From Onthophagus taurus (lineage: Eukaryota; Arthropoda; Insecta; Coleoptera; Scarabaeidae): a DNA stretch of 64,000 nucleotides. The translations under genes were made by a program, and so were the position numbers. This document shows, piece after piece, positions 1 through 10,356 of the stretch (within the stretch, counting starts at the first letter, position 1; every line of letters starts with the position of its first letter). The notes under the pieces were generated by a model that ran no database searches, was not told the origin of the DNA, and saw only the letters and a program-made list of their open reading frames with translations. The DNA lies in NCBI RefSeq assembly GCF_036711975.1, contig NC_091968.1, positions 8,866,001 to 8,930,000 on the forward strand, in the 5' to 3' direction.

Positions 1-480
1 AAATCGCTCAAATCGCCGAGGTTGCTTACGGGTGAGGTACTGGATTTGATATATCAATACAAAATCGTCAGGTTTGGAAGATTTATCGCCCCGCCCACAA
101 GCGACCTTGTCGGTTTGAGGGTAAATGTCTTCCTACAATAGTCTTTTTATATTTACTGTGATATACAAGGAACGATTTTGAATCGCCGAGGTCGCTTGCT
201 GGCGAGGCACTAAATCTTCCAAAACTGAGGTTTTTGTAAAGATAAATCAAATCCAGCGCCTCGCCCGCAAATGACCTCGGAGATTTGAGGGTAAATGTCT
301 TCCTATAATAGTCTTTTTATATTTACTACGATATACAACAAACGATTTCGCCTTAAATAGCCCAGGTTGCTTGCGGGCGATGCGCTGGATTTGATATATC
401 AATACATAATGGAAAATTTTGGAAAATATAGCGCCTCGCCCGCAAGTGACCTCGGCTGTTTGGGGGTAAATGTCTTCTTA
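1..480 (+). repeat. 175-bp palindromic satellite, first block
   Basis: About 2.7 copies of a tandem unit. The same point in the unit (the ATG of ATGTCTTC) falls at 125, 295 and 470, giving spacings of 170 and 175. Each unit holds two inverted arms of about 35 bp (core CGCTTGCGGGCGAGGCGCTA and its complement) separated by roughly 40 AT-rich bases, so each monomer could fold into a long hairpin. The arms are GC-rich while the linkers are AT-rich. The array continues at 2448-2907 after a MITE and a LINE. No coding function is seen; the short ORFs that repeat with the unit are by-products of the period. Confidence 0.9.
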
Positions 481-482
481 TA

Positions 483-656
483 CAGTGAAATTCCCCTAAC
501 TCGAACTTCTATATCTCAAATTATCCTCTAAGTCGAATAATTTTCGTAAACTCAACCGTTTGACTAGGCTTCAAATGTGTTTCTCTAACTCGAATTTTCC
601 ATAACTCGAAGTTTTCTTCCGCTCCCTTAGTGATGCCAGTTAGGAGAATTTCACTG
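483..656. mobile_element. 174-bp MITE, pogo/mariner type, TA target
   Basis: Terminal inverted repeats CAGTGAAATTCYCCTAACT lie at both ends, flanked by TA at 481-482 and 657-658. The satellite unit it interrupts is known from its neighbours: they read ...TTCTTATAATAG with one TA, while here the TA is doubled, so insertion and target duplication are visible directly. The interior repeats the word AACTCGAA several times and has no ORF. CAGTG ends with a TA duplication fit the pogo/Tigger branch of the Tc1-mariner superfamily. Non-autonomous; no transposase partner with these ends is seen in the window. Confidence 0.9.
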
Positions 657-683
657 TAATAGATTTTGTATCTTTACAAAGAT

Positions 684-2447
684 CCATCTTCTGTATCTCT
701 TAGAAGTACATTTGAGATGTTTGACTTGCGTGAGGTAGTTGAGTTACCCACAAGGTTCTCGGGTACTACTGTATCCCTTTTTGATTTGATCTTTTTGTCT
801 GCTAGTCTGCTTGTTGTTAATTGTGATACAATTGATCTTGGCTTCTCTGACAATCTGTTGATTTTTTGTGAGCTATCATTACAAAGGGCGGGGGTTGTAT
901 TTAAGATTGTAAGATTCCGCATTATGAGAGGTATTGTCATGGACGAGTTTAACAGGGATTAAGACATTATAAACTGAGAGGCGGTGTTTGACCTTTCTTC
1001 TATTGATGACAAGGTTAATTATTTTAATGAAGTTATAATTTCCTTGTTTGATGTCCATGCACCCCTCGTTATTAGGACTGGAAAGAGGAACTCTTTGCCG
1101 TGGATTACTGCCAACATAAGAAGATGATCTCTTCGAGAGTCTGCTTTAAGGCGTTAAAGGAGAACGAGAAATCCTGCACATTTTCAGTATTATAAGCAGT
1201 TACGTAATTTTGTTACGGGTGCCATTCGTCGTGAGAAAAGAGCTTTTATTAAACGGAGCATGTTGGAAGGTCCTAGTTTGATGTGGAAGACTTTGAGAAA
1301 ATTTAATTTTGTTAGGTCTTATATCATTGATTTACCTGGCCCTGATAGTGTCAACTTTTTTTTCTAAATCTGTTGCTGAAGTAGTTATTAAGCCTGACTT
1401 TCTATCATACCAATCAATTAAATCCTGACAGTACTCCTTTTACCTTCAAGGAAGTGGATTCTATTGAGCGGTATCTGCTTTTGTTGAAGTCTACTAGTGT
1501 TGGCTCGGATAATATTTTTCTAGATATGGTTGGGTTGTATTGTCCTCGTATTTTGAATGTTCTCTTTCATATTTTCAACTTTTGTCTGATAATGTCGGTT
1601 TAGCCTAAGGCATTGAAATGTGGTCTGGTCACTCCTATTTCTAAAACGAAATCAGTTAAAGAATTTAAAGATTTTGGACCTATTACCATCCTTCCGGTTT
1701 TCTCTAAAGTGTCTAGTGAGCAAATTATGGCGGAGCAACTAAGATCCTCTTTAGATACTTATAATATACTAAGTACTTGATAAACAATCTGGTTTTAGTA
1801 GTCAGTATAGCTATGCCTCAGCGCTTCTTGACTTAACTGATAATATATATAGAGCTCTTAATGCTGATAGATCTACTGTGCTTGTGTTGCTTGACTTTAG
1901 TAAAACATTTGATATCTTGAATCACGACCTTTTCTGGCTTTTCTTAAACTTGTTGGTGTGTCTGAGTGTGCTGTTTCTTTGTTTAAGAGTTATCTGTTTG
2001 AAAGAACGTAGGCGGTTAAGGTGGGGTGAGAGTATTCTGATTCTATTGAATTGGTTGCTTGTGCTCCGCAGGGATCTATCCTTGGTCCTATTTTATTTAC
2101 AATCTATACCATCAATTTATTCCTCAAAGTTAGAGTATTGTTATTATCATCTTTATGCTGATGGTTCCCAACTGTCTCTAGATTTCCTGCCTGGTTAGCG
2201 ATCTGAAGCTTGTGATAAAGTAACGGAGGATTTAAATCACTTATGTATAGAAATTAAGAGACATGCCCTTTTTGTCAACCCTGACAAAACTCAATGTATT
2301 TTATTTACTAAAAAGGGTAGTTTATTTGTTAATAAGGATGATATTAATATTAAGATCCTTGGAGTACTGTTAAAACTAACGAATTCGGTTAAAGGTTTAG
2401 GTCTTATTATTGATAATCGTAAGATGTTTTTATCGCATGGTTTGAAG
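684..2447 (+). mobile_element. Jockey/CR1-like LINE fragment, both ends truncated
   Basis: Broken frames encode the end of an endonuclease domain (666-962, containing the VELPTRFSG region) and a reverse transcriptase (1500-2330). The RT palm reads VLLDFSKTFD near 1885 and a degraded ADGSQL where YADD(T/S)QL is expected near 2160. Several frameshifts and stops make it dead. The piece lies between two blocks of the 175-bp satellite; the satellite breaks at ACAAAGAT on the left and resumes at ACTTGCGAGC on the right, about 35 bp later in the unit, so no target duplication remains. The clade is inferred from motif style and is similar to the elements at 22390 and 54006. Confidence 0.8.
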
Positions 2448-2904
2448 TTACTTGCGAGCGAGGTACTAGATTTGATATATCAATACAAAATCGTCAGTTT
2501 TGGAAGATTTAGCGCCTCGCCCGCAAGCGGCCTCGACGGTTTGAGAATAAATGTCTTCTTATAATAGACTTTGTATCTTTACAAAGATATATAAAGAACG
2601 ATTTCGCCTCAAATCACCGAGATCGCTTGTGAGCGATGCATTGGGTTTGATATATCAATACAAAATCGTCAGTTTTAGAAGATGTAGCGCCTCGCCTGCA
2701 AGCGACCTCTTCGGTTTCAGAGTAAATGTCTTCTTATAATAGATTGTGCATCTTTACAAAGATATACAAAGCACGATTTCGCCTCAAATCGCCGAGGTCG
2801 CTTGCGGGCGAGGCGCTAAATTTGATATATCAATACAAAATCGTCAGTTTTGGAAGATGTAGCGCCTCGCCCGCAAGCGATCTCGGTGGTTTAAGAGTAA
2901 ATGT
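2448..2904 (+). repeat. 175-bp palindromic satellite, second block
   Basis: Same satellite as 1-480, about 2.6 units. The internal ATG positions 2551 and 2726 are exactly 175 apart. In the best unit the left arm is 2786-2820 and the right arm about 2860-2893, complementary over ~33 positions with few mismatches. The right end is cut by the LOA-type LINE at about 2905. Confidence 0.9.
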
Positions 2905-5900
2905 ACAAATTTAGGTATCCTCAACAGAGATAACGAACCGACTTTTGTTACCAAGAGTCGACAAGAGGTGCTAGACATAAGCCTAGCCACACCTCGCCTC
3001 AGTTCGCAAATCGCAAACTGGCATGTTTCACGTGAAATCACTTTAGCGGATCACAAGCATATTCGCTTTGTCATTGTAGCAGACATGACAAAACAAACAG
3101 AATTCAGAATCCCCTCACTCACTGATTGGTGCTCTTTTTGTAGACACATCAGCGAAGAGGTTGATGAAATCAAAACAAAGATTGAAAGCAGAGAGGATCT
3201 CGAAATAGCCTCTTTTCAACTAAACAATCTCATACATAGTGCGTATGAATCAAGCTGTCCAATAAAACACAAAAGAGCATAATCCAATGTGCCTTGGTGG
3301 AATAAGGACCTTGAAAACCAGCGAGTGATGATTAGAAGACTATATAATAAAGTCAGGAATTCCAAACTCGAGCAAACATGGGATCTCTATAGAAAAGCCC
3401 TAACGGAATATAACTTGGCTATCCGCAAAGCCAAAAGAAAAACCTGGCGCAGCTTCTGTGAAGGCATAGACAATACGCCTACAGTTGCTCGTCTGCATAA
3501 GATCTTGGCAAAAGATCACAACACTGATCTAGGCCACCTATGCAAACAAGATGGTAAATATACAGAGGATGCTAAAGAATTGTTGGAGCTCCTACTGAGT
3601 ACACACTTTCCTTCCTCAAAAGTCTGCCCCCATGCAGATGCCGACCCTGAAGTAATGGACATAACCCGTCCATCAGGTAGGGTTCGCAGCACAGCTGGGA
3701 ATATTTTGACACCCAACAGAGTAAGGTGGGCTATCTCGAATTTCAAGCCCCTAAAATCGCCTGGAGGAGACGGAATTCTGCCTATCTTTCTGCAAAAAGG
3801 CTTAGAAGACCTTCTCCCAATTATAATATCCCTATATATAGCTAGCAACAGCTTTAGCTATATACCCACTCTATGGAGGAAAGTAAAGGTGGTCTTCATA
3901 CCTAAAGGTGGTAGGCGTTCAAACGCGGACCCCAAGGCGTACAGACCAATTAGCCTAACTTCATTTCTCCTCAAAGGGATGGAAAAGGTAATCGATCAAT
4001 ACCTAAGGAATGGAGTGCTTGTCACAAATCCACTCCACCCTAGCCAACATGCTTACCAGAAAGCAAAATCAACAATTACCGCTCTCCATGCTTTGACTAG
4101 CACCTTAGAGGAGGCAATTGCAACCAAAGAGATAGCCCTTTGTGCTTTCATAGATATAGAGGGTGCGTTTGATAACACCTCATATGAATCCATAGAGAAG
4201 GCTCTAAACGTAAAAGACATACATCCGTCGACAATCAAGTGGTGTATAGCCATATTGAAAAGTCGACAGATCACAGCCAGTCTGGGAGGCGAGTCGCTGA
4301 CTATAAGGCGCTAAGAGGATTTCCCCAAGGGGGAGTGCTATCACCTCTATTATGGTGCCTGGTAGTTGATGACTTGATGAACACCCTAACTAAAAACGGA
4401 TTTAAGATACAAGGGTATGCTGATGACCTGGTAATCACAATCCGAGGTAAATATAATTCAATCATAACTCAGCTAATGCAGAAAGCCCTACTACTCACCA
4501 GTACTTCGTGCAGAAGCAATGGGCTCAGCATCAATCCCAATAAAATCGAAACAGTCCCTTTCATTCGGAGAAGGAAGCTACAAATAAAAGCATCCATTGA
4601 AAGCAGAACTATTAACCTCAAAACAGAAACTAAATACCTAGGGGTAATACTTGACAGTAAACTAAACTGGAACTCACACTTAGATAAGGTGAGGAAAAAG
4701 GCCATCATGGCAAACCAGATATGCCGCAGGCTCCTAGGAAGAAACTGGGGTCTCAAACCACGAATGGCTCATTGGGCTTACGTAGCAATAATCAGACCCA
4801 TGGTCGCCGACGCCTCATTGGTTTGGTGGCCAAAAACAAAACATAAGACAGCTCAACAACAGCTGGCACAAATCCAGCGGTTAGCATGTCTTAACATAAC
4901 GGGTGCAATGAGATCCTGTCCGACGGCTGCTTTGGAAGCCCTATCTAAGCCCCTCGGTCTCACACCGCTCCACATATATATACAAAAGGAGGCAGCCTTA
5001 AGTGCCTTATCACTGAAAACAGTTTCTTCACTCAAGTTGATGCAGGGTAACCTCAGAGGACACCTCGAGATCCTCAAGGACCCATGTCTAAATCACCTGA
5101 TTGAAATTAAAACGGACCTCATACCGACGGAATATAATCAACCGTATAAAGTCATATTTAGTAGCAGGGATGATTGGGCGAAGGGAGGGCCTCAACTAAA
5201 AAGAGGAGCCCTAGCCTGGTACACCGATGCTTCAAAGACAGTAAGATCTGGAGTAGGCATGGGCATCAGTGGACCAAATAGCCACATCAAATTGCCCCTC
5301 AGCTCGGACTTAACAATTTTCCAAGCAGAAGTTCTTGCTATAAACTTCTGCACCGCTTTGAACCTACAGAAAGGACAAAAAGGTGCATCCATAAACATTT
5401 TCACAGACAGTCGGGCCGCCTTAAAGGCAATTCAGGCCTACACGTGTGGCTCCGCACTGATCAGAGAGTGTACCAACAACCTGAAAGAACTCGCTAGGGG
5501 CAATGATGTTACCCTATGGTGGGTTCCAGGTCACAGCAACATTGAGGGCAATGAGAAGGCCGACAAGCTGGCCAAAGAGGCAGCAAACACGCCCTTCATT
5601 GGACCCCAACCTGGATGTGGACTACAAAAAAGCCACCTAAAACAAACAATCAACAACTGGGAGGCTTCAAAGATAGCCTTACGCTGGAAAGAACTTCCAG
5701 GTCACAGACAAGCGAAGAGTATGATAATTCCGTCGCAAAACAAAACCAAAGATGTTTTATGCCTCAGCAAAGGGGATCTAAGAACGCTCTCAGGCTACCT
5801 GACCGGCCATGTGCCTCTAAAATACCACCTCTTCCACATTAGACAAGCTGAGGATCAAACTTGTCGACTATGCAACGACGAGTCAGAAACTGCTGAACAT

Positions 5901-6035
5901 ATACTGTGCAATTGCGTCGCCAAAAGCCGTCTAACGCATAACGTCTTCGGTAAAACTCCCCTGTCACCTACCGACATAAAGGTTCAAGACCTCAGGACAA
6001 TACTAAGGGTCATTAAGGACCTACATTTGCCCTAA
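2905..6035 (+). pseudogene. LINE polyprotein: endonuclease (partial), RT, RNase H, zinc knuckle
   Basis: Order: end of the APE-type endonuclease (2905-3100, LADHKHIRF region); reverse transcriptase (about 3880-4750) with FIDIEGAFDNT, GFPQGGVLSPLLW and the catalytic YADD near 4420; RNase H (about 5210-5590) with WYTDAS, EVLAIN, FTDSRAA and GHSNIEGNEKAD; a C-terminal Cys-His motif near 5860 (CRLC...HILCNC). The frame is open except for one TAA at 3280-3282 and one frameshift near 4300. IEGAFDNT together with RNase H is typical of LOA-clade elements (Bilbo/LOA of flies); R1-group is the alternative. Few lesions, so a fairly young copy. Confidence 0.88.
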
Positions 6036-6130
6036 ACCTTTGGAGGGCTAAAGTTACAATAGATCTTATAGGTCGCGGTAACGAGAGGGGCCGCTCTCCT
6101 CAGCCCGGCAGCAATAATAATAATAATAAT
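2905..6130 (+). mobile_element. LOA/R1-group LINE, 5' truncated, with RNase H
   Basis: A 3.2-kb non-LTR retrotransposon inserted in the satellite. It begins inside the endonuclease domain and ends with an (AAT)n tail at about 6110-6130. GTAAATGT precedes the 5' end (2897-2904) and GTAAATTGT follows the tail (6131-6139), a likely imperfect target duplication from the satellite word GTAAATGTCTTC. The 3' UTR is about 95 bp after the stop at 6035. Coding content is described in the next entry. Confidence 0.85.
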
Positions 6131-6139
6131 GTAAATTGT

Positions 6140-7500
6140 CTATTGCGGGCGAACTTCATAATCAAAATTGAATTAAATGTTTCTTATCGTATCAAGTTTC
6201 GCACGTTGAATCCGCTGACGTTTCAAAGAATCATCTTTGTTATTTCACCAAGTTTACTTTTCAACGAAAAAATTCGAATTTCAAGGAGTTTCTCAAATAT
6301 CGATAAGAATCCGATAAAGTTATATAATCAATAAAATTCTTTTGGCAAGAATTTTACTCGATTAATGAGTCAATAACCTTTTCCTAGATTTTATTCAAAC
6401 ACAACGCATCTGCTTAAGCCGGGGAAAAAGACCTCGATAACACAACAAACACTTAATTATAGTTACTAATTGTTTAATATCATTTGTTCCATTCGAGTCC
6501 GAGTTTTATCTTAATTAATTAACTTGTGTATTCCAGATAAAAATAATTTAAAAGCGAACTAATTTTTCTTTAATAAAACAACTTTCTTGTTCTCGAAGCG
6601 TTCTCGTTTCGACGATAACAAAAGCGATTTATCTGGTTTTATTAAAAAAATAAGTGATGAATGAACTATTGAGGAGTGATCTATAATTAAATTTGTGTTT
6701 AAAATAACTGTTGCAGTTTTAATTTTGTGTTAAATTAACGATGCAGTAATAAAAACAAATAAATTTACACGTGTTGTTTATTAGCGACAAATTGATAAAA
6801 TAATAAAATTTGAAATCGTAAATTTATAAATTGGGGTGAGTTCGTAAAATAAATTTTGTGGTGGTTTAGTGAACCATGTCTGTAGAATTTATTGTAAATC
6901 AATATAATGTTTCAACTTATTTATTTTTTTTAGCACAATTTGTTTAACTTAATTGTGAAGTTTTCGGAAGTAGTTTAATAACATTTAAATTTGTTTAATG
7001 TTCGAAAAATGAGTGATTTTAAAAGCAAATTTGAGTTTTGATTAGACGTAAGTTAAGAAATGAAATTCTTGGATTTAGATTTAAAAAGTAAAAATGTTTG
7101 TGATTTTAACCGGGGTAAGAAGTAATTAAAGTTAAATCAAGACACAATAGAACCTAAAAATTGTGCAGGTAATAATCGATTTCTATTCTTTATAGATATC
7201 TAATAACAATCAATAGAGATAATTGTGTCTTAACACGTTTTGTAAAGCATTATTTATTGTTTCCAATTGATTTTTAATTTGGTAATTAATTTACAATAAG
7301 TCATGGTTATTTAAAGTTGAAACGACCAAATCAAAAATAAATTATTAATCTTTATAAAACTTTCAGCATTAAAGATAAAACTAAAGATAGTGAGATTAAA
7401 TGAAGATTTAAAGTTGTAATTTTTCGAAAACAAACAGTAGATAATAAAGTTAAAAGATCTTAATAAAACTTAAACTTTTATTATTATTCACCTCGATCTT
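6140..7500. other. AT-rich intergenic / 5' flanking DNA
   Basis: About 1.35 kb, strongly AT-rich, with no ORF of interest, no clear transposon ends and no tandem repeats that I can see. It lies between the LOA LINE and the promoter at 7509, so it may contain upstream regulatory DNA. Confidence 0.6.
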
Positions 7501-7508
7501 GGAAAAGA

Positions 7509-7542
7509 TATAAAAGACAAAGACATAAAAATGTTTCATTCA
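7509..7542 (+). promoter_or_regulatory. TATA box and initiator
   Basis: TATAAAAG at 7509-7516 is followed by TTCATTC, whose A at 7538 matches an arthropod Inr (TCA+1TT). The TATA then starts at -29, the canonical spacing. The predicted 5' UTR is 7538-7662 and leads to the ATG at 7663. Seen in sequence only; no transcript data. Confidence 0.6.
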
Positions 7543-7662
7543 TTTCAAATAAAACTAAAACTCCCCTCTACTTTCATTTCAATCGCAATTTAATTAAATA
7601 TTAAACCGTAAACGAAAAATATATTTTTTAAAGGAATCAAATAATAAATTAACCAGTTTATT

Positions 7663-7968
7663 ATGAAGCTTCCAAGTAAAATTGGTTCGAAAAATCAACT
7701 CAAGTTGACGGTCTCGAAAGTTCCTCGACGATTTTTCAACGCATTTTACGCCCTCGTGCTCATTTTAGGATTCACTTCTACTATGTTATTCGAGGAAAAC
7801 TGGTTTTACGAAACGAATAATAAATTTAATACGAGTGTACGTTTTTATTCGAATTTAAGAGCGCAAAAGAACCACAATCGTTGGTTGTGTAGGTTGAAAG
7901 AAGAGGAGCGGACGAAAACGACGATAAAAGAGAGGAAAGAAGACGACTTTTCTCGTGTTATTGGGACG
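7663..7968 (+). CDS. First coding exon of a type II membrane protein
   Basis: A 102-codon exon opening with MKLPSKIGSKNQ. A basic N-terminus (residues 1-23) is followed by one hydrophobic segment (about 24-43, FFNAFYALVLILGFTST) and a polar, charged stretch rich in Lys/Arg/Glu (about 68-95). This is the layout of a Golgi-type type II signal-anchor protein, such as a glycosyl- or sulfotransferase, but no catalytic motif is in this exon and I cannot name the family. A candidate donor ACG|GTAAAA follows at 7969, phase 0; another, AGT|GTACGT, lies near 7837. It has a TATA/Inr promoter 125 bp upstream. No later exon is recognisable in the window; it may lie beyond a transposon-filled intron. Confidence 0.55.
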
Positions 7969-7977
7969 GTAAAAATC

Positions 7978-8040
7978 CCATAAAGTACCAATAAAGTACC
8001 CATAAAGAACCCTATGAAGTATCCATAAAATAAGCAAGTC
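7978..8040 (+). repeat. Short degenerate tandem repeat (~13 bp)
   Basis: Five imperfect copies of a unit like CATAAAGTACC lie just after the candidate splice donor of the exon above. No function is evident. Confidence 0.6.
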
Positions 8041-8584
8041 AAGAATTGGGTTTTTAGGAATTTTTTTTCAGAAATTTTGAACAATTTTTTTTTAATTTAC
8101 TAAAATTAATAATTTTCTTTGATTATGAGATACATGAATTAAAAGAAATTTTGATTTAACAAAGATAGAATTGGATAGTGTCATCTAACGACAAATAAAT
8201 AAATTTTGATTCAAGCGTTTAGCGCCATCTATTGATGCAAATCGCGTATCGCAATACCAATACTGTGATATTGGTTGCATACATGCTACAATGACGTCGG
8301 GTACGATAATTAATGAACACACTGTATATGCGTCCTCTTCTGCTTCTTCCCATAGATTGGAACTCTTAAATAATGAAGAAAAACTTAAATTTTCAAGAAA
8401 AAGTTTGAGCGAAGCTACAGTGATACAATAATGTTTACACACACCCCAGAAAATGATAATTTCTTACCTCCTGAAATTTAATTCAAGGAATTTTTTAAAC
8501 GAAGGATATTAGAAGTCTATTTTATTTTAATACAAAGTCCAAACAGCTCGACTTGTGCTGCGAAGTGAAGGCTACAGCAGTAGA
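8041..8584. other. Non-coding stretch with a dispersed motif
   Basis: AT-rich, no supported gene. It contains TAGCGCCATCTATTGATG near 8221; similar words recur at about 14373, 14540, 14717 and 20310, so this is probably a remnant of a dispersed repeat. Confidence 0.5.
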
Positions 8585-9600
8585 TTTAGTTGCACGTCTC
8601 TCAAGACGGCTAAACCCGAATTATTCTTGTTCTAGGTCTTGTGTTAGTTCTAGTGATAGTACAAAACTAGAACTAACACTAGATCTAGAACTAGAAACAT
8701 TCGGATTTAGCCGCACGTCTCTCAAGACGGCTAAACCCGAATTATTCTAGTTCTAGGTCTTGTGTTAGTTCTAGTGATAGTACAAAACTAGAACTAACAC
8801 TAGATCTAGAACTAGAAACATTCGGATTTAGCCGCACGTCTCTCAAGACGGCTAAACCCGAATTATTCTTGTTCTAGGTCTTGTGTTAGTTCTAGTGATA
8901 GTACAAAACTAGAACTAACACTAGATCTAGAACTAGAAACATTCGGATTTAGCCGCACGTCTCTCAAGACGGCTAAACCCGAATTATTCTAGTTCTAGAT
9001 CTTGTGTTAGTTGTAGTGATTCATTATAGTGATTCGGGTTTAGGTCTAGTGTCAGTTCTAGTTTTAGTTCAATAAAAATATTCAACATAGTGATATCTTA
9101 TGCTAACTAGCGCTACTTACAACTGTCTCTATAACTAACAATAGACCTAGAACTAGAAACATTCGGGCTTAGTCGCACGTCTCTCAAGACTGCTAAACCC
9201 GAATTATTCTAGTTCTAGGTCTTGAGTTAGTTCTAGTGATAGTGCAAAACTAGAACTAACACTAGATCTAGAACTAGAAACATTCGGATTTAGCCGCACG
9301 TCTCTCAAGACGGCTAAACCCGAATTATTCTAGTTCTAGGTCTTGTGTTAGTTCTAGTGATAGTGCAAAACTAGAACTAACACTAGATCTAGAACTAGAA
9401 ACATTCGGATTTAGCCGCAGGTCTCTCATTGACGGCTAAACAAGAATTATTCTAGCTCTAGGTCTTGATTTAGTTTTAGTGATAGTGCCAGTGTAAAACT
9501 AGAACTAACACTAAAGCACTAGAAAGTATCATGAACATGAACTAACACTAGACCTAGAACTATATTTAGATTAACACTAGGCTAACACTAGACTTTTCAT
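8585..9600 (+). repeat. 121-bp palindromic satellite
   Basis: The word CACGTCTCTCAAGA recurs at 8593, 8714, 8835, 8956, 9176, 9297 and 9418. Spacing is exactly 121 except one 220-bp interval holding an extra ~99 bp variant. Each unit has a perfect 9-bp stem GTTTAGCCG/CGGCTAAAC and a longer palindrome of GTTAGTTCTAG words facing CTAGAACTAAC. Neighbouring units are near-identical, implying recent homogenisation. The last copies decay into related words up to about 9600. The same family occurs at 63094-63460 and as a ~50-bp scrap near 37669. Confidence 0.93.
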
Positions 9601-9889
9601 TGAGCTATAACGGACACTGATAGACTTTTTTTTAGGACTGTATGTAGACTTTTTTGAGTTAAAGATATGATTATGTTTTGTGTTCCCCTTGATTAATAAT
9701 AACTTATATAGTTTTTATGTAAAATATGGAAATAATGTGGACTTCTTACATATTTTGTTAACAAATTTCATTGAATTACATTTCGGGAACTGAAATATTA
9801 TCATTTTCGGGTTGTATGTAGACTTTATTGTATCACTGTAGCTGGTCTTGCCATTATGGTGATGTCAGAGTGTTAAAAGATAGTTATGG
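9601..9889. other. Unassigned AT-rich segment
   Basis: Between the satellite and recognisable hAT coding sequence. It may contain the 5' end of the hAT element, but I could not fix its inverted repeat. Confidence 0.4.
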
Positions 9890-10356
9890 CAATACTAAAA
9901 AGATTTAGTGAGAATACAAATGAAAAGCTCGATGTTCGAAAAGAAGCTCAAAATATTACATAATAATTTAAAAAAGCTAGAAACCGCAATTTTAACGATA
10001 TTTTGGGCGGAAATTATTTAGAGAGATTTAATGCAATTGGCGAAAAGTTGCAAACCCATACATAATGAAGGTATGAAATTAATTAGTTCATTAGTAATAT
10101 TCGTTAGCCACATATGGGAGCAATCAGATGAAAGATTAAGAGAATTAAAAAGGTGGCGAAAAAATTGGATACAGATGTAGAAAAAGACTACAGTGATATA
10201 CATAAAAGATCTTATTGCGTGGAATTGAAAAATTTAATCGGGAAACACTAATTGTAGTTTTAGACAAGTTGATCATGGAGTTAAATAAAAGAGATAATGC
10301 CTATAAAGTATTTAGTAACAGGTTTAAATTTGTAATGGATTTGCAAGACAAAAATA

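Noticed and set aside
684..2447. Target-site duplication for the first LINE
   Set aside because: The satellite phase jumps by ~35 bp across it, so the original junctions are lost.
2551..2914. Two similar 62-codon ORFs in tandem
   Set aside because: They recur with the 175-bp satellite period and are by-products of it.
8185..8442. 85-codon minus-strand ORF
   Set aside because: No family resemblance, overlaps a dispersed repeat motif; likely chance.
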